From assembly GCA_035995725.1 (NCBI GenBank), contig DASYKE010000234.1, positions 1-19,241 on the forward strand: a stretch of 19,241 nucleotides of DNA. The letters are read 5' to 3'. The notes under the pieces were generated by a model. That model searched no databases. It was not told the DNA's origin and saw only the letters and a program-made list of their open reading frames with translations. This document shows, one piece after another, positions 7,970 to 15,675 of the stretch. The position numbers and the translations under genes were made by a program. Origin of the DNA: JAQGLW01 sp035995725 (GTDB taxonomy: Bacteria > Pseudomonadota > Gammaproteobacteria > Burkholderiales > Burkholderiaceae_D). Position 1 is the stretch's first letter; each line of letters begins with the position of its first letter.

Positions 7970-9199
7970 TCAGAACACATAATGTACCGTAGTTTCGACA
8001 TTGCTCTTGACTTCGACGGTTTGCTTGTAGGGCGCGAACTGACCATTGCGGATCTCGATACGGTGCTTGCCGGGCGCAAGGCTGAGCGATTTCAGCGGAG
8101 GAGTGACGCCGCGCCTGCTGCCGTTGACATAAATTTCACCCCACGGCTGGACGGCCAGTTTCAGTGTGCCCGGTTTTACCGCCGACGTTGCTTCATCGTC
8201 TTTCTTGTCCGATTTGTCGGCAGGGTTTTTCGCCAGAAGTGCTTCCGCGCCTGACACGGCGCGCGGCTTGGCCGCCGAGTGAGACGTTTTTTCCAATGTG
8301 GCGGCAATACCGGCCGCCGGGGAAGAGGCGGAGCCCGGCGGCGTCGTATCCGGCGTGCCGGTCCAGGACCATACCGCGCCGGTGAGTACGATAGCGCCGG
8401 CCGCCGTCATAATCAAGCCGGTATGAGGAGCCAGCTTTTTGCGCAGCGCCGCTGCACTGGCCACTGCGCTGGCCGCTGCATTGAACTTATACGGTTCGGG
8501 ACGGGGTGATGGGGGCGCGGCGGGGGCGGTCGAAGAGGTCCAGAGCTTGGGCCAGATAATGCCCGCTCCGCCCGGCGGCCTGGCACGTGACCGGTCTCTC
8601 ATCTTTTCGGTCAGTGTCTCGCTGAGCTTCTCTGCGCCTTCAGTCGGACCGAACCGATAAACTTCGTGTTCGCGCACGTGTTTGTCGTGCCGCTTGCCCT
8701 CGTATACGAACAGCTTGGAATAATCGCGCGAAAAGCGCGAGATGATGTCGTAGTACGAATGCGACACCATTACCTGTCCGGGTTCGGCGAAACTCATCAC
8801 GCGCTGTGCATCGTTGACGCCATCGCCGATCATGTTGGCGTGGCCGTTGATATCGCGCACCATCTTCAATGGCCCGAGATTGATGCCCATCCGCACGAAG
8901 CCCGGATCGCCCATGGTTGCCTTGCCCGAATCGATGGCATCTCTCAGCGAGAGCGCCGCGAACAGCGCGTCTTCCGGATCGCCGAGAAAGGCGATGCCGG
9001 CTCCGTCGCCGGTGTCGACCATGATGCGTTCACTGGTAACGACATTTTGCACGGCCGCCGCGATCAAAACGTTAAATACTTCCTTCATCGCAAGCTGATC
9101 GGGCACCGTACGACGGGAATAACCGACAATATCGATGAACAGCACGCTACCGATGAAAGTGCGATTCCACTGAGGCAAGGAAGAGGGTGCGTTATTCAT
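7970..9199 (-). CDS. Membrane-anchored class III nucleotide cyclase with C-terminal PEGA domain
   Basis: A 409-residue protein. The N-terminal catalytic homology domain (about 15-185) has the two metal aspartates D23 (FIDIVGYS) and D65 (DTGDG), and the transition-state residues N129 and R133 (GVNDAQR). The two positions that select the purine in canonical adenylate cyclases (Lys and Asp) are V61 and N122 here, so the substrate is uncertain. A Pro/Ala-rich linker (about 205-250) leads to one transmembrane helix at about 261-279. A second low-complexity linker then leads to a PEGA-type surface domain at about 345-409 (WGEIYVNGSRRGVTPP, LAPGKHRIEIRN). The predicted topology is a cytoplasmic cyclase and periplasmic PEGA domain. 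The ORF is open to 9235, but the ATG at 9199 has GAGAG upstream. It heads a two-gene unit with the duplicated lipoprotein. Confidence 0.85.
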   Translation of the reverse strand: MNNAPSSLPQWNRTFIGSVLFIDIVGYSRRTVPDQLAMKEVFNVLIAAAVQNVVTSERIMVDTGDGAGIAFLGDPEDALFAALSLRDAIDSGKATMGDPGFVRMGINLGPLKMVRDINGHANMIGDGVNDAQRVMSFAEPGQVMVSHSYYDIISRFSRDYSKLFVYEGKRHDKHVREHEVYRFGPTEGAEKLSETLTEKMRDRSRARPPGGAGIIWPKLWTSSTAPAAPPSPRPEPYKFNAAASAVASAAALRKKLAPHTGLIMTAAGAIVLTGAVWSWTGTPDTTPPGSASSPAAGIAATLEKTSHSAAKPRAVSGAEALLAKNPADKSDKKDDEATSAVKPGTLKLAVQPWGEIYVNGSRRGVTPPLKSLSLAPGKHRIEIRNGQFAPYKQTVEVKSNVETTVHYVF

Positions 9200-9295
9200 G
9201 TTCGAAACTCTCACTATGCATGCCGAACACCGCATGACAGGAAATTTTACTGCGTAATCGCTTTAAGTGTTTGAAATTATGCAATCTTTCTTGCT

Positions 9296-9311
9296 GGCAC
9301 TATTCTTGCCC
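9296..9311 (-). promoter_or_regulatory. Possible sigma-54-type promoter upstream of the cyclase gene
   Basis: Read on the minus strand, the site is GGGCAAGAATAGTGCC. It keeps the invariant GG and GC dinucleotides ten bases apart and matches 8 of 12 defined positions of TGGCACG-N4-TTGCA. It would start transcription about 86 bases before the ATG at 9199. No activator gene is nearby, so this is a weak call. Confidence 0.25.
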
Positions 9312-9359
9312 AGACGCGATTAGACATAAAGATAGCCTATTGGTTGCCTTTAATAAACC

Positions 9360-10277
9360 TTAATTTTCTGATGGCCAAGTCCTGACCGGTACGCGTCCGG
9401 TCTGTACCAGCGTTGCGGCCCGGTCACAATGCCCCGGCTGGTCGTCAAAAAATATATGGGGTTTGAACGCAGCCAGCACGGCGGATTTGGCGACCCCGCC
9501 CATGAAAAAGGTTTCATCAATCGCCACATCCCATGCGCGCAACGTGCGAATGACGCGCTCATGCGCCGGTGAGGACCGTGCAGTGACCAGTGCCGTGCGG
9601 ATGGACGCGGCACGGCCATCCGGGGTTTTGAAGTTGTTTTGAATAAAAGACAATGCTTTCAGCAGCCGCGCAAACGGGCCTTCAGGCAGCGGTTTCATCG
9701 CATTTTCGCGTTCATGGCTTTCGAATGCTTCAATCCCTTGGGTCTGAAAGATCCGTTCCGACTCGTCGGAAAAGATCACCGCATCGCCATCGAAAGCAAT
9801 CCGGATCTGGTCCAGCTCTTCCAGCGCATTGTCGGGTTTTTGATACAGTAGTGCGGATGCGACACCGGAATTGACTGCCGCCTGCACGTCGTCTTCATGC
9901 AGCGACAGGAACAGGCTGACATTGAACGCCTGCAGGTATGGTGCCAGCGATGCCCCGCCGGACAGGGCGGCGCGGGTGATGTCGAGGCCGTAATGTTTAA
10001 TTGAATTGAAAATGCGCATCGACGTCTCGGACGAGTTGCGCGACATGATGACAACTTCGACCAGGCGCTGATTGTGAGTCAGCATGTTCAATTTCAGCAG
10101 TGCGCGCACCAGCCCGAAACCGGCGCCGAGTTTGAGGATTTCGTTTTCGTTGTCGAGCTGATGCCGGCGATACGATTCGAGACCTTCGGTACGGAAAATG
10201 GCTTCTTCCGCTTCCAGGTCAAACAGCGCACGGGAAGAGATGCCCACTACCAGCAGCTTATCGAGGGAGACGGGCAT
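9360..10277 (-). CDS. Cytosolic 5'-nucleotidase
   Basis: A 305-residue protein of the family related to animal cytosolic 5'-nucleotidase I, which hydrolyses nucleoside 5'-monophosphates to nucleosides and phosphate. These are HAD-type phosphatases. The catalytic DxD is D163 and D165 in IAFDGDAVIFSDE, a basic ALVTARSSPAHER segment lies at about 229-241, and the acidic FFDDQ is at 277-281. The N-terminal half (LVVGISSRALFDLE, VVIMSRNSSETSMRIFNSI) is also typical of the family. No strong ribosome binding site is visible before the ATG. A perfect TATAAT on the minus strand at 10373-10378 could be its -10 element, with a leader of roughly 90 bases. It stands alone, without obvious operon partners. 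Confidence 0.85.
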   Translation of the reverse strand: MPVSLDKLLVVGISSRALFDLEAEEAIFRTEGLESYRRHQLDNENEILKLGAGFGLVRALLKLNMLTHNQRLVEVVIMSRNSSETSMRIFNSIKHYGLDITRAALSGGASLAPYLQAFNVSLFLSLHEDDVQAAVNSGVASALLYQKPDNALEELDQIRIAFDGDAVIFSDESERIFQTQGIEAFESHERENAMKPLPEGPFARLLKALSFIQNNFKTPDGRAASIRTALVTARSSPAHERVIRTLRAWDVAIDETFFMGGVAKSAVLAAFKPHIFFDDQPGHCDRAATLVQTGRVPVRTWPSEN

Positions 10278-10340
10278 CGCGAGATATCTTCGTGACGGAG
10301 CGGGTATACATCATATGTGCAATCGGGGAAATGCCATCCG

Positions 10341-10351
10341 GGTAAATTACC
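10341..10351. promoter_or_regulatory. 11-bp palindrome in the 5'-nucleotidase leader region
   Basis: GGTAAATTACC is a perfect palindrome around one central base, inside a CCGG-rich context. It lies between the putative TATAAT at 10373-10378 and the gene start at 10277, a position suited to an operator. Nothing links it to a known regulator. Confidence 0.25.
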
Positions 10352-10466
10352 GGGATCGAATCAATTGCCACCATTATAATCAGTTCGACCGGATGGAAAT
10401 TGTCGCCGCGAATGAAAAACGTACCTGAAAAACCACGTCAAGGGTCCGTATTCTGTGTTGCGCCAT

Positions 10467-10516
10467 TGGTGCCGAGGCCGGAATCGAACCGGCACGGTGT
10501 CACCACTGCGGGATTT
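10467..10516 (-). pseudogene. 3' fragment of tRNA-Leu, probable distal attachment site
   Basis: On the minus strand these 50 bases match the 3' part of the intact tRNA-Leu(CAA) at 15577-15663, from the anticodon loop through the CCA end. There is one substitution (at 10507) and one missing base in the acceptor stem. The sequence upstream has no 5' half: it departs from the tRNA exactly at the anticodon loop. It cannot be a functional tRNA. The rest of the 478-bp gene-free stretch 10278-10755 holds the nucleotidase promoter region on one side. On the other side it holds about 240 bp without a recognisable gene, including a short CCTTCC/GGAAGG hairpin with no T tract. Confidence 0.85.
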
Positions 10517-10755
10517 CCATACTGTTGAATGAGTCCGACCTGCCAACGCGCGAATTCTGCATATAAAAGAAAGGGTGGCAAGAAGTTCCGGGAGTGAACG
10601 GATGCCTGCCCGTTGGTTCGGTCATCAACGAGAATCTCGGTTTCGAGAGTTCGCTAACGAATCGCCGTGCAGCCTCCGCAGCTTTTCGCATCGTTTCCTT
10701 CCCCTTGTAAGGCGGAAGGAGCATTCTTTTGAGGCGGCAATACCAGGAAACCGGC

Positions 10756-13365
10756 CTACCCGGCGGTTCGCCACGAAAGCCGCTCGGCAGTTCCTGCGGC
10801 ATCAGGCATGAAAGGCGCGGGCTCGATGCGCTCCAATCGCTCGCGCCATCCCGGGTGCGCCTGTCCGGAAGCCCAGACATCAAAGTGCAGCTGGGACAGC
10901 AGCAAAGGATCATCCAGAATGATCTTCTTCTGCGCTTCCGTCAGATGCCCGGGACCCATGCGAAGCGCCGTCTGCGCCAGCATGTCGCGTGCCTTGCGTT
11001 CGCCGGACGGTAGCCGCGGCCGCGGCCGACCAACCTCGCATGCAAGTGCATTGATGAAGGGATCGACCACCGCGTCAATAAAATCGGGCCCGGCGTGCGG
11101 CGCAGCTGCGCCGGCAAAGACAGCGTCCAGCTCCGCCGGCGGCACAGCTTCTTCCGGGATCAGGAACAGCTTTGCCCGGCGAAACCGGAGCCCGAGCGAT
11201 ACCCTGCTGGACAGTACCGATATCGGGATCGACAATGCAAGCGCGCCGGCAATCGGCAGCAGCCATAGCAGGAAATAAGGATTAAGCCGGTACACGCCTG
11301 CAGCCCATGCAACGCCGAGCAGCGTATGCAACCCATGCTTGCGGACGGCTTCATGCCAGGGCGTTTCCGAATCCGCGCGCGGCGGCGACTTCCAACGAAT
11401 CGCCCAGCCCAGGAATGACGCGATCACGAAGTGCGTATGAAACAGCATGCGCACCGGCGCCAGCAGCATCGAAAACAAAAGCTCGAGCAGCATGCTGACG
11501 ACCAGGCGGATCGTGCCGCCGAATTGCCGTGCGCCTTGCATGCAAACCACCAGCACGCTCAGTACCTTGGGCAGGAAGAGCAGCGTTGCGGTGGTAGCCA
11601 GCAGCGCGATTGCCTGGCCCGGATGCCATTGCGGCCAGCGGGGAAACAACTGCCGCGGCTCGGTAAAATACTGCGGCTCGACCAGCGTATGCAGCGCGAG
11701 CATGCCGGTCGACAACACGAGGAACAGACACCATAGCGGCGCCGACAGGTAGGCCATCACGCCGGTCACGAACACCGCCCGGTGCACCGGATGCATGCCG
11801 CGCGCCGGGAACAGCCGGAAGTTCATCAGGTTGCCATGGCACCAGCGGCGGTCGCGCTTCAATTCATCGAGCAGGTTCGGCGGCATTTCTTCGTAGCTGC
11901 CATCCAGGTCGTAGGCAATCCAGACTGCCCATCCGGCCCGGCGCATCAGCGCCGCTTCCACGAAGTCATGAGACAGGATCTCGCCGGCAAGCGATCCGCG
12001 GCCGGGCAGCGGAGCGAGTGCGCAATGACGAATGAAAGGCGCGACCCGAATGATTGCGTTGTGGCCCCAGTAATGCGATTCGCCCAGTTGCCAGTAATGC
12101 AGGCCCGCCGTGAACAAGGGACCGTAGACGCGCGTAGAGAATTGCTGGATGCGGGCATACAGGGTATCCCTGCCGGCTGCGCGCGGCGCGGTCTGGATGA
12201 TGCCGGCCCCGGGATTGGCTTCCATCAGTTGCACCAGCGTGGTCAGGCAACTGCCGCTCATGACGCTGTCGGCATCCAGAACGATCATGTATCGATAATT
12301 CTTGCCCCAGCGCCGGCAAAAGTCGTCGATGTTGCCGCTCTTGCGCTTGACCCGGCGGTGCCGGCGGCGATAGAAGATGCGGCCGAATCCGTCGACCGCG
12401 CGGCACAGTTCGGCCCATGCCGCGATTTCTCCGGTACAGACGTCGCTGTCGGTGCTGTCACTGAGGATGAATAAGTCGAAGCGGTCGAACTGGCCGGTTT
12501 TTGCCAGCGACTCATAGGTGGCGCGCAATCCGGCGAACACCCTTGGCACATCTTCGTTGCAGATCGGCATGACGATTGCCGTCCTGGCAGACGGATCGAT
12601 CGGCTTGCCGGGGTTCGCGCGGCGCGAAATGTTGAAGCGGTCGTCGCCGCGCACCAGCACCAGGAAGCCGGCCATGGCGGTCCAGAAACCGGCCGATACC
12701 CAGCAATACAGGATCGCGAACAGCGCCAGTATCGCCATTTCGGGGGCCGTCGTGCCCTGATATGGCAGGACCTGGCCCATGAAGTAGGTGGCGACACCGG
12801 TTTGCGCCAGCATCAGGAGCAGCAGCATCAGGCGGCGAATGTTGCCATGGTGCTGCCAGTGGACGCGCGGATCGGGCGAATCGACTACATCGTTGACCTG
12901 ATTATCGATTTGATCGTCAGCCACCGGGGCAGGCCAGGGCTGGCGCGCGCTGCCCGAACTCTTGCGCGGCTCCCAATGATGGCACCGGCGCATGAGGGAT
13001 TGCAGCCAGCGCTTGATCGGATTCAGGGTTCCCCACGGCTGCGGCACCATCGACGTGCGGTTCAGGGGCGGCGCGAGGCGAGCTTGCGCATCGGGCCGAT
13101 TAGTGCCGGCCTGTAGCGGCGGTGCTACGGACGATTGTTCAAGCAGCCGCAGCCGGACGGCCACGGAGCCGTAGGCGGGATTGTCCGGCCTGGCGTCGCG
13201 CCCGGCCAAAGCGTGGTGCAATCGGGCCATTGCGACAGGGGAACCGGACACCGGGTCCGCCTTCAAGGGGACAGCGGAGGCCGGCAAAAGTTGATTCAGG
13301 TAATGATCGCAATGCCTTTCGGCAGCCGGTTTGCGGATCACTCCGGTGGCAGAATGTAGCTCCAC
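10756..13365 (-). CDS. opgH: Glucans biosynthesis glucosyltransferase OpgH (MdoH)
   Basis: An inner-membrane family 2 glycosyltransferase that builds the linear glucan backbone of osmoregulated periplasmic glucans from UDP-glucose and exports it. The 869-residue protein has a long cytoplasmic N-terminus, membrane helices at about 178-198 and 208-238, and then the catalytic domain: ICNED at 269-273, DADS at 364-367, SHDFVEAALMRR from 465, and RDRRWCHGNLMNFRLF from 504. More membrane helices follow. The length is close to the E. coli protein. The start is GTG and overlaps the end of opgG by 28 bp, indicating translational coupling. The N-terminal KADPVSGSPVAMARLHHAL supports a start upstream of that point. 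Confidence 0.95.
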   Translation of the reverse strand: MELHSATGVIRKPAAERHCDHYLNQLLPASAVPLKADPVSGSPVAMARLHHALAGRDARPDNPAYGSVAVRLRLLEQSSVAPPLQAGTNRPDAQARLAPPLNRTSMVPQPWGTLNPIKRWLQSLMRRCHHWEPRKSSGSARQPWPAPVADDQIDNQVNDVVDSPDPRVHWQHHGNIRRLMLLLLMLAQTGVATYFMGQVLPYQGTTAPEMAILALFAILYCWVSAGFWTAMAGFLVLVRGDDRFNISRRANPGKPIDPSARTAIVMPICNEDVPRVFAGLRATYESLAKTGQFDRFDLFILSDSTDSDVCTGEIAAWAELCRAVDGFGRIFYRRRHRRVKRKSGNIDDFCRRWGKNYRYMIVLDADSVMSGSCLTTLVQLMEANPGAGIIQTAPRAAGRDTLYARIQQFSTRVYGPLFTAGLHYWQLGESHYWGHNAIIRVAPFIRHCALAPLPGRGSLAGEILSHDFVEAALMRRAGWAVWIAYDLDGSYEEMPPNLLDELKRDRRWCHGNLMNFRLFPARGMHPVHRAVFVTGVMAYLSAPLWCLFLVLSTGMLALHTLVEPQYFTEPRQLFPRWPQWHPGQAIALLATTATLLFLPKVLSVLVVCMQGARQFGGTIRLVVSMLLELLFSMLLAPVRMLFHTHFVIASFLGWAIRWKSPPRADSETPWHEAVRKHGLHTLLGVAWAAGVYRLNPYFLLWLLPIAGALALSIPISVLSSRVSLGLRFRRAKLFLIPEEAVPPAELDAVFAGAAAPHAGPDFIDAVVDPFINALACEVGRPRPRLPSGERKARDMLAQTALRMGPGHLTEAQKKIILDDPLLLSQLHFDVWASGQAHPGWRERLERIEPAPFMPDAAGTAERLSWRTAG

Positions 13366-14900
13366 GTTTCCGTTAAGGCGTTATTGCTGGACTGCAGATA
13401 GCCGCGCAGTTCGACCGGCTTTTTATCGTCGCTGCGACGCAGCCGGATCGCCATGCGCCATCCGCCGGTCACCGTGTTGCTGTACGCATTCGTTTCGAGT
13501 ACTTTGCCATTTGCATCTGCTGTGACAATCGCTTCGACCTCTGCGTCGGCTGCAAGTTTCTTCAGCGCCGGGCCTTCGAAATCGACAAGCAACGCGATGC
13601 TGTCATCCTGCTTCTTCAAATAGCCATGACCTCGCCTGGTCTGCGTCACCCATGCCGACGGCGGCCGGCTTTCCACCGCGCTTTGCCAGCGCAGCCGGTA
13701 TTCCAGGTCCACCGGAACGCCGGGCCGGGGAAGGACGTCCGGCACCCAGAAGGCAACGATGTTGTCGTTTGTCTCATCCGGCGTCGGGATCTGGATCAGT
13801 TCGACCCTGCCAGGTCCCCACGCGCCCTGCGGTTCGACCCAGGCGCTGGGGCGCAGTTGATAGTTGGCTTCCAGGTCCTGATAGCTGCCGAAGCCGCGGT
13901 CGCGCTGCATCAGGCCGAATCCGCGCGGGTTGGTCAGCGCATACGATGTCACCAGCAAGCGCTTCGGATTCACCAGCGGACGCCAGATCCATTCGCCGGT
14001 GCCGGACTCGATGGACAAGCCGTCGGAGTCGTGCACTTCGGGCCGGTAATCTTCTACATTGGAACGCTGGTTCTCGCCAAAGAAATACATGCCGGTGAGC
14101 GGCGCGATGCCGAGTTTGGAGATGTTTTCCCGTACATACAATTGCGCCTTGACGTCCAGCGCAGTCTCGACGCCGGGATTGACGACGAAGCGGTAGGCGC
14201 CGCTTACCCGGCGCGAATCGAGCAATGCATAGATCGTCAGTTCTTTCGCCTTCGGCGCCGGACGCTCGATCCAGAACTCGACGAACCGCGGGAACTCTTC
14301 CCCGGAGTACAACGCCGTATCGATGGCAAGTCCGCGCGACGACAGGCCATACAGCTGTCCCTTGCCGATCGCCCGGAAGTAGCTGGCGCCGAGGAACACC
14401 AGCACCTCATCCTTGTGGTTCGGCGTATTGACCGGGTAATGGATCCGAAAGCCCGCGAATCCAAGACCGGCAAGCGCCGTGGGATCGATTTCGTTCTTGC
14501 CGTAATCGAATGCCTTGGGGTCAAATTTGATTTCCCTTGCCTGCTTTGCACTCACTTCGTTGATCTTCACCGGCGTTGTAAACTCCCTTCCCTGATGAAA
14601 GAATCCCAGTTCGAACGGCAGCTTGTCATGCCATGGTGCATGATCGCGCCTGAATCGAATGTCACGGTACTGGTCGTAGCTCAGGTTTTCCAAAGAACGG
14701 GAGATATTGCTGGCGGGTTTTTTGTATGGGCTCGCTGCGAGCTTCTTTGCCTTCGCGGCGACATCATCAAAATCGAAAGCAAGCGCCGGGGTTCCCGGGA
14801 TCAAGCCGAGTGCCGCCCCGAACAAGGCCATGCATGCGAGCGATGCGGAAAAATGCTTTAACAGGCTGTGGATCATCGGATTACCAAATACAATATTCAA
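13338..14900 (-). CDS. opgG: Periplasmic glucans biosynthesis protein OpgG (MdoG)
   Basis: A periplasmic partner of OpgH needed to produce osmoregulated periplasmic glucans. The mature protein is a two-domain beta-rich protein; recent family work places related proteins among beta-1,2-glucan-acting enzymes. The 520-residue product has a clear Sec signal peptide (hydrophobic core near residues 20-40, cleavage probably after TPALA) and then family segments such as YDQYRDIRFRRDHAPWH, ENQRSNVEDYRPEVHDSDG and LMQRDRGFGSYQDLEANY. I use the TTG at 14900 because CAGGA stands 7-8 bases upstream. The ATG at 14876 also gives a good signal peptide but has a poorer ribosome binding site. opgG precedes and overlaps opgH, the usual opgGH order. 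Confidence 0.94.
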   Translation of the reverse strand: MNIVFGNPMIHSLLKHFSASLACMALFGAALGLIPGTPALAFDFDDVAAKAKKLAASPYKKPASNISRSLENLSYDQYRDIRFRRDHAPWHDKLPFELGFFHQGREFTTPVKINEVSAKQAREIKFDPKAFDYGKNEIDPTALAGLGFAGFRIHYPVNTPNHKDEVLVFLGASYFRAIGKGQLYGLSSRGLAIDTALYSGEEFPRFVEFWIERPAPKAKELTIYALLDSRRVSGAYRFVVNPGVETALDVKAQLYVRENISKLGIAPLTGMYFFGENQRSNVEDYRPEVHDSDGLSIESGTGEWIWRPLVNPKRLLVTSYALTNPRGFGLMQRDRGFGSYQDLEANYQLRPSAWVEPQGAWGPGRVELIQIPTPDETNDNIVAFWVPDVLPRPGVPVDLEYRLRWQSAVESRPPSAWVTQTRRGHGYLKKQDDSIALLVDFEGPALKKLAADAEVEAIVTADANGKVLETNAYSNTVTGGWRMAIRLRRSDDKKPVELRGYLQSSNNALTETWSYILPPE

Positions 14901-14918
14901 ACCGCTATCCTGACAGCC

Positions 14919-14953
14919 TGCCGCAGCGGCAATTTGACCGCATGCAATGTCAA
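14919..14953. promoter_or_regulatory. Dyad cluster upstream of opgG
   Basis: Two inverted repeats lie directly before opgG: TGCCGC-A-GCGGCA at 14919-14931 and TTGAC-N10-GTCAA at 14934-14953. They are plausible operator sites for an osmotic or envelope regulator. On the minus strand TTGACA occurs as a perfect -35 hexamer in the second dyad, but no matching -10 is seen at 16-18 bp. Confidence 0.3.
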
Positions 14954-14972
14954 TGCATATCCATGGCGATAA

Positions 14973-15116
14973 ATGTTGGTGGATAACTTCATGGTGGGTG
15001 CCGGTTTTGTACTGCCGGCCGATGAACAGGAGCGGAAGGAGGTGTCGATGCGGGAAGCTTTTCGCAGCAGTTTTGAAAACGAACTGTACCAGATTCCGGC
15101 TGATCCGCCTTATTAA
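14973..15116 (+). CDS. Small unrecognised ORF divergent from opgG
   Basis: A 47-codon ORF in the gene-poor interval 14901-15576. The only strong ribosome binding site, AAGGAGGTG, lies before an internal ATG at 15048, which would leave just 22 residues ending in YQIPADPPY. The product is hydrophilic and acidic/basic mixed. I recognise no family. It may be a relic of a longer gene or an accidental ORF. Confidence 0.2.
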   Translation: MLVDNFMVGAGFVLPADEQERKEVSMREAFRSSFENELYQIPADPPY

Positions 15117-15142
15117 AGAATAAAGAAGCTTAATAGACGGAG

Positions 15143-15358
15143 CTAATCGGCGTGGCGGTCGCGCCCAGGCCGATTGAGCATGATCGGTCGGTCTGAGCTA
15201 CCCGTTTTCTGAGCCTTCCCGGCAATAAGCGCCGTTTTGTTGCAATCGTCGATGCGCGCAGGGCTTGTGACGGCAAGCATGTCGGCATCAACGACCCGCA
15301 AGTAAAGCAGGGCGCAACAAGCACATGCAGTTGCACACAGGAAGAATGTGCTGAGCAT
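15143..15358 (-). CDS. Hypothetical small membrane or secreted protein
   Basis: A 71-residue ORF whose first 26 residues form a hydrophobic, cysteine-rich segment (MLSTFFLCATACACCALLYL), like a signal anchor, followed by a polar tail rich in Arg, Lys and Asp. I place the start at the ATG at 15358 because AGGA precedes it by 7 bases; the frame is open to 15514 without a good start. It lies between opgG and tRNA-Leu with no partner. I do not recognise the family. Together with the ORF at 14973-15116, it is all I can see in the 675-bp interval before the tRNA, apart from short repeats. Confidence 0.28.
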   Translation of the reverse strand: MLSTFFLCATACACCALLYLRVVDADMLAVTSPARIDDCNKTALIAGKAQKTGSSDRPIMLNRPGRDRHAD

Positions 15359-15496
15359 GCAGGCGTCCTGGATTAGCTTTCTCTTGGGCATGCGGCACTT
15401 TGGCAAGTGCCTGGACAAGAAACAAGCGTTGAGAGATACCGCAATATACCAAATTGCTTGGGTGTTATATTTTCCGGAAAGGAGGGGGACGTGCAG

Positions 15497-15516
15497 CTGG
15501 TCAAATCTGGTCAAAT
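15497..15516. repeat. Perfect 10-bp tandem repeat downstream of tRNA-Leu
   Basis: CTGGTCAAAT occurs twice in tandem, one helical turn apart, 60 bp beyond the 3' end of tRNA-Leu. It shares GGTCAAA with the tandem pair at 7039-7060. An arm-type recombinase site of the putative island or a simple slippage product are both possible. Confidence 0.5.
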
Positions 15517-15526
15517 GATTGGGCGA

Positions 15527-15560
15527 AATCGGTATAATTGGGCATCCCCGTCTATACCGA
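15527..15560 (-). terminator. Weak hairpin after tRNA-Leu
   Basis: CGGTATA and TATACCG form a perfect 7-bp inverted repeat around a loop of about 16 bases, beginning roughly 17 bases past the 3' end of the tRNA. There is no T tract, so it may act in end processing rather than as an intrinsic terminator. Confidence 0.25.
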
Positions 15561-15576
15561 ATTGCTTCAATCCTAC

Positions 15577-15663
15577 TGGTGCCGAGAGCCGGAATCGAAC
15601 CGGCACGGTGTCACCACCGCGGGATTTTGAGTCCCGTGCGTCTACCTATTCCGCCATCTCGGC
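15577..15663 (-). tRNA. tRNA-Leu (anticodon CAA)
   Basis: An 87-base class II tRNA, read on the minus strand. The acceptor stem is GCCGAGA with TCTCGGC, the discriminator is A, and CCA is encoded. The D-arm reads GGCGGAATAGGTAGACGC. The anticodon stem CGGGA/TCCCG encloses the loop CTCAAAA with anticodon CAA, decoding UUG. A long variable arm follows, then the T-arm with GGTTCGATTCC. All stems pair. It is intact, in contrast to the fragment at 10467-10516. Confidence 0.97.
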
Positions 15664-15675
15664 GACACAGCCGGT

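Larger units (their letters stand above)
10517..15576. mobile_element. Possible remnant genomic island between tRNA-Leu repeats, carrying opgGH
   Basis: The segment lies between the intact tRNA-Leu gene and a same-orientation copy of its 3' part. This is the arrangement left when an element integrates into a tRNA anticodon-loop site and rebuilds the tRNA. The cargo seen is opgH and opgG. No integrase or transposase gene is visible, and the base composition of opgGH resembles the surrounding chromosome, so this would be an old, degraded island. A local duplication of the tRNA end is the alternative. Confidence 0.35.

Noticed and set aside
10467..10560. A second functional tRNA-Leu
   Set aside because: The 5' half, D-arm and 5' acceptor strand are missing and one acceptor base is lost, so it cannot fold as a tRNA.
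10708..10735. A terminator after opgH from the CCTTCC/GGAAGG hairpin
   Set aside because: The stem is only 6 bp with an interior loop and no T tract follows on the minus strand.
13626..14861. A 411-codon open frame antisense to opgG
   Set aside because: opgG is unambiguous on the other strand; this frame shows no family motifs and arises from high-GC third positions.
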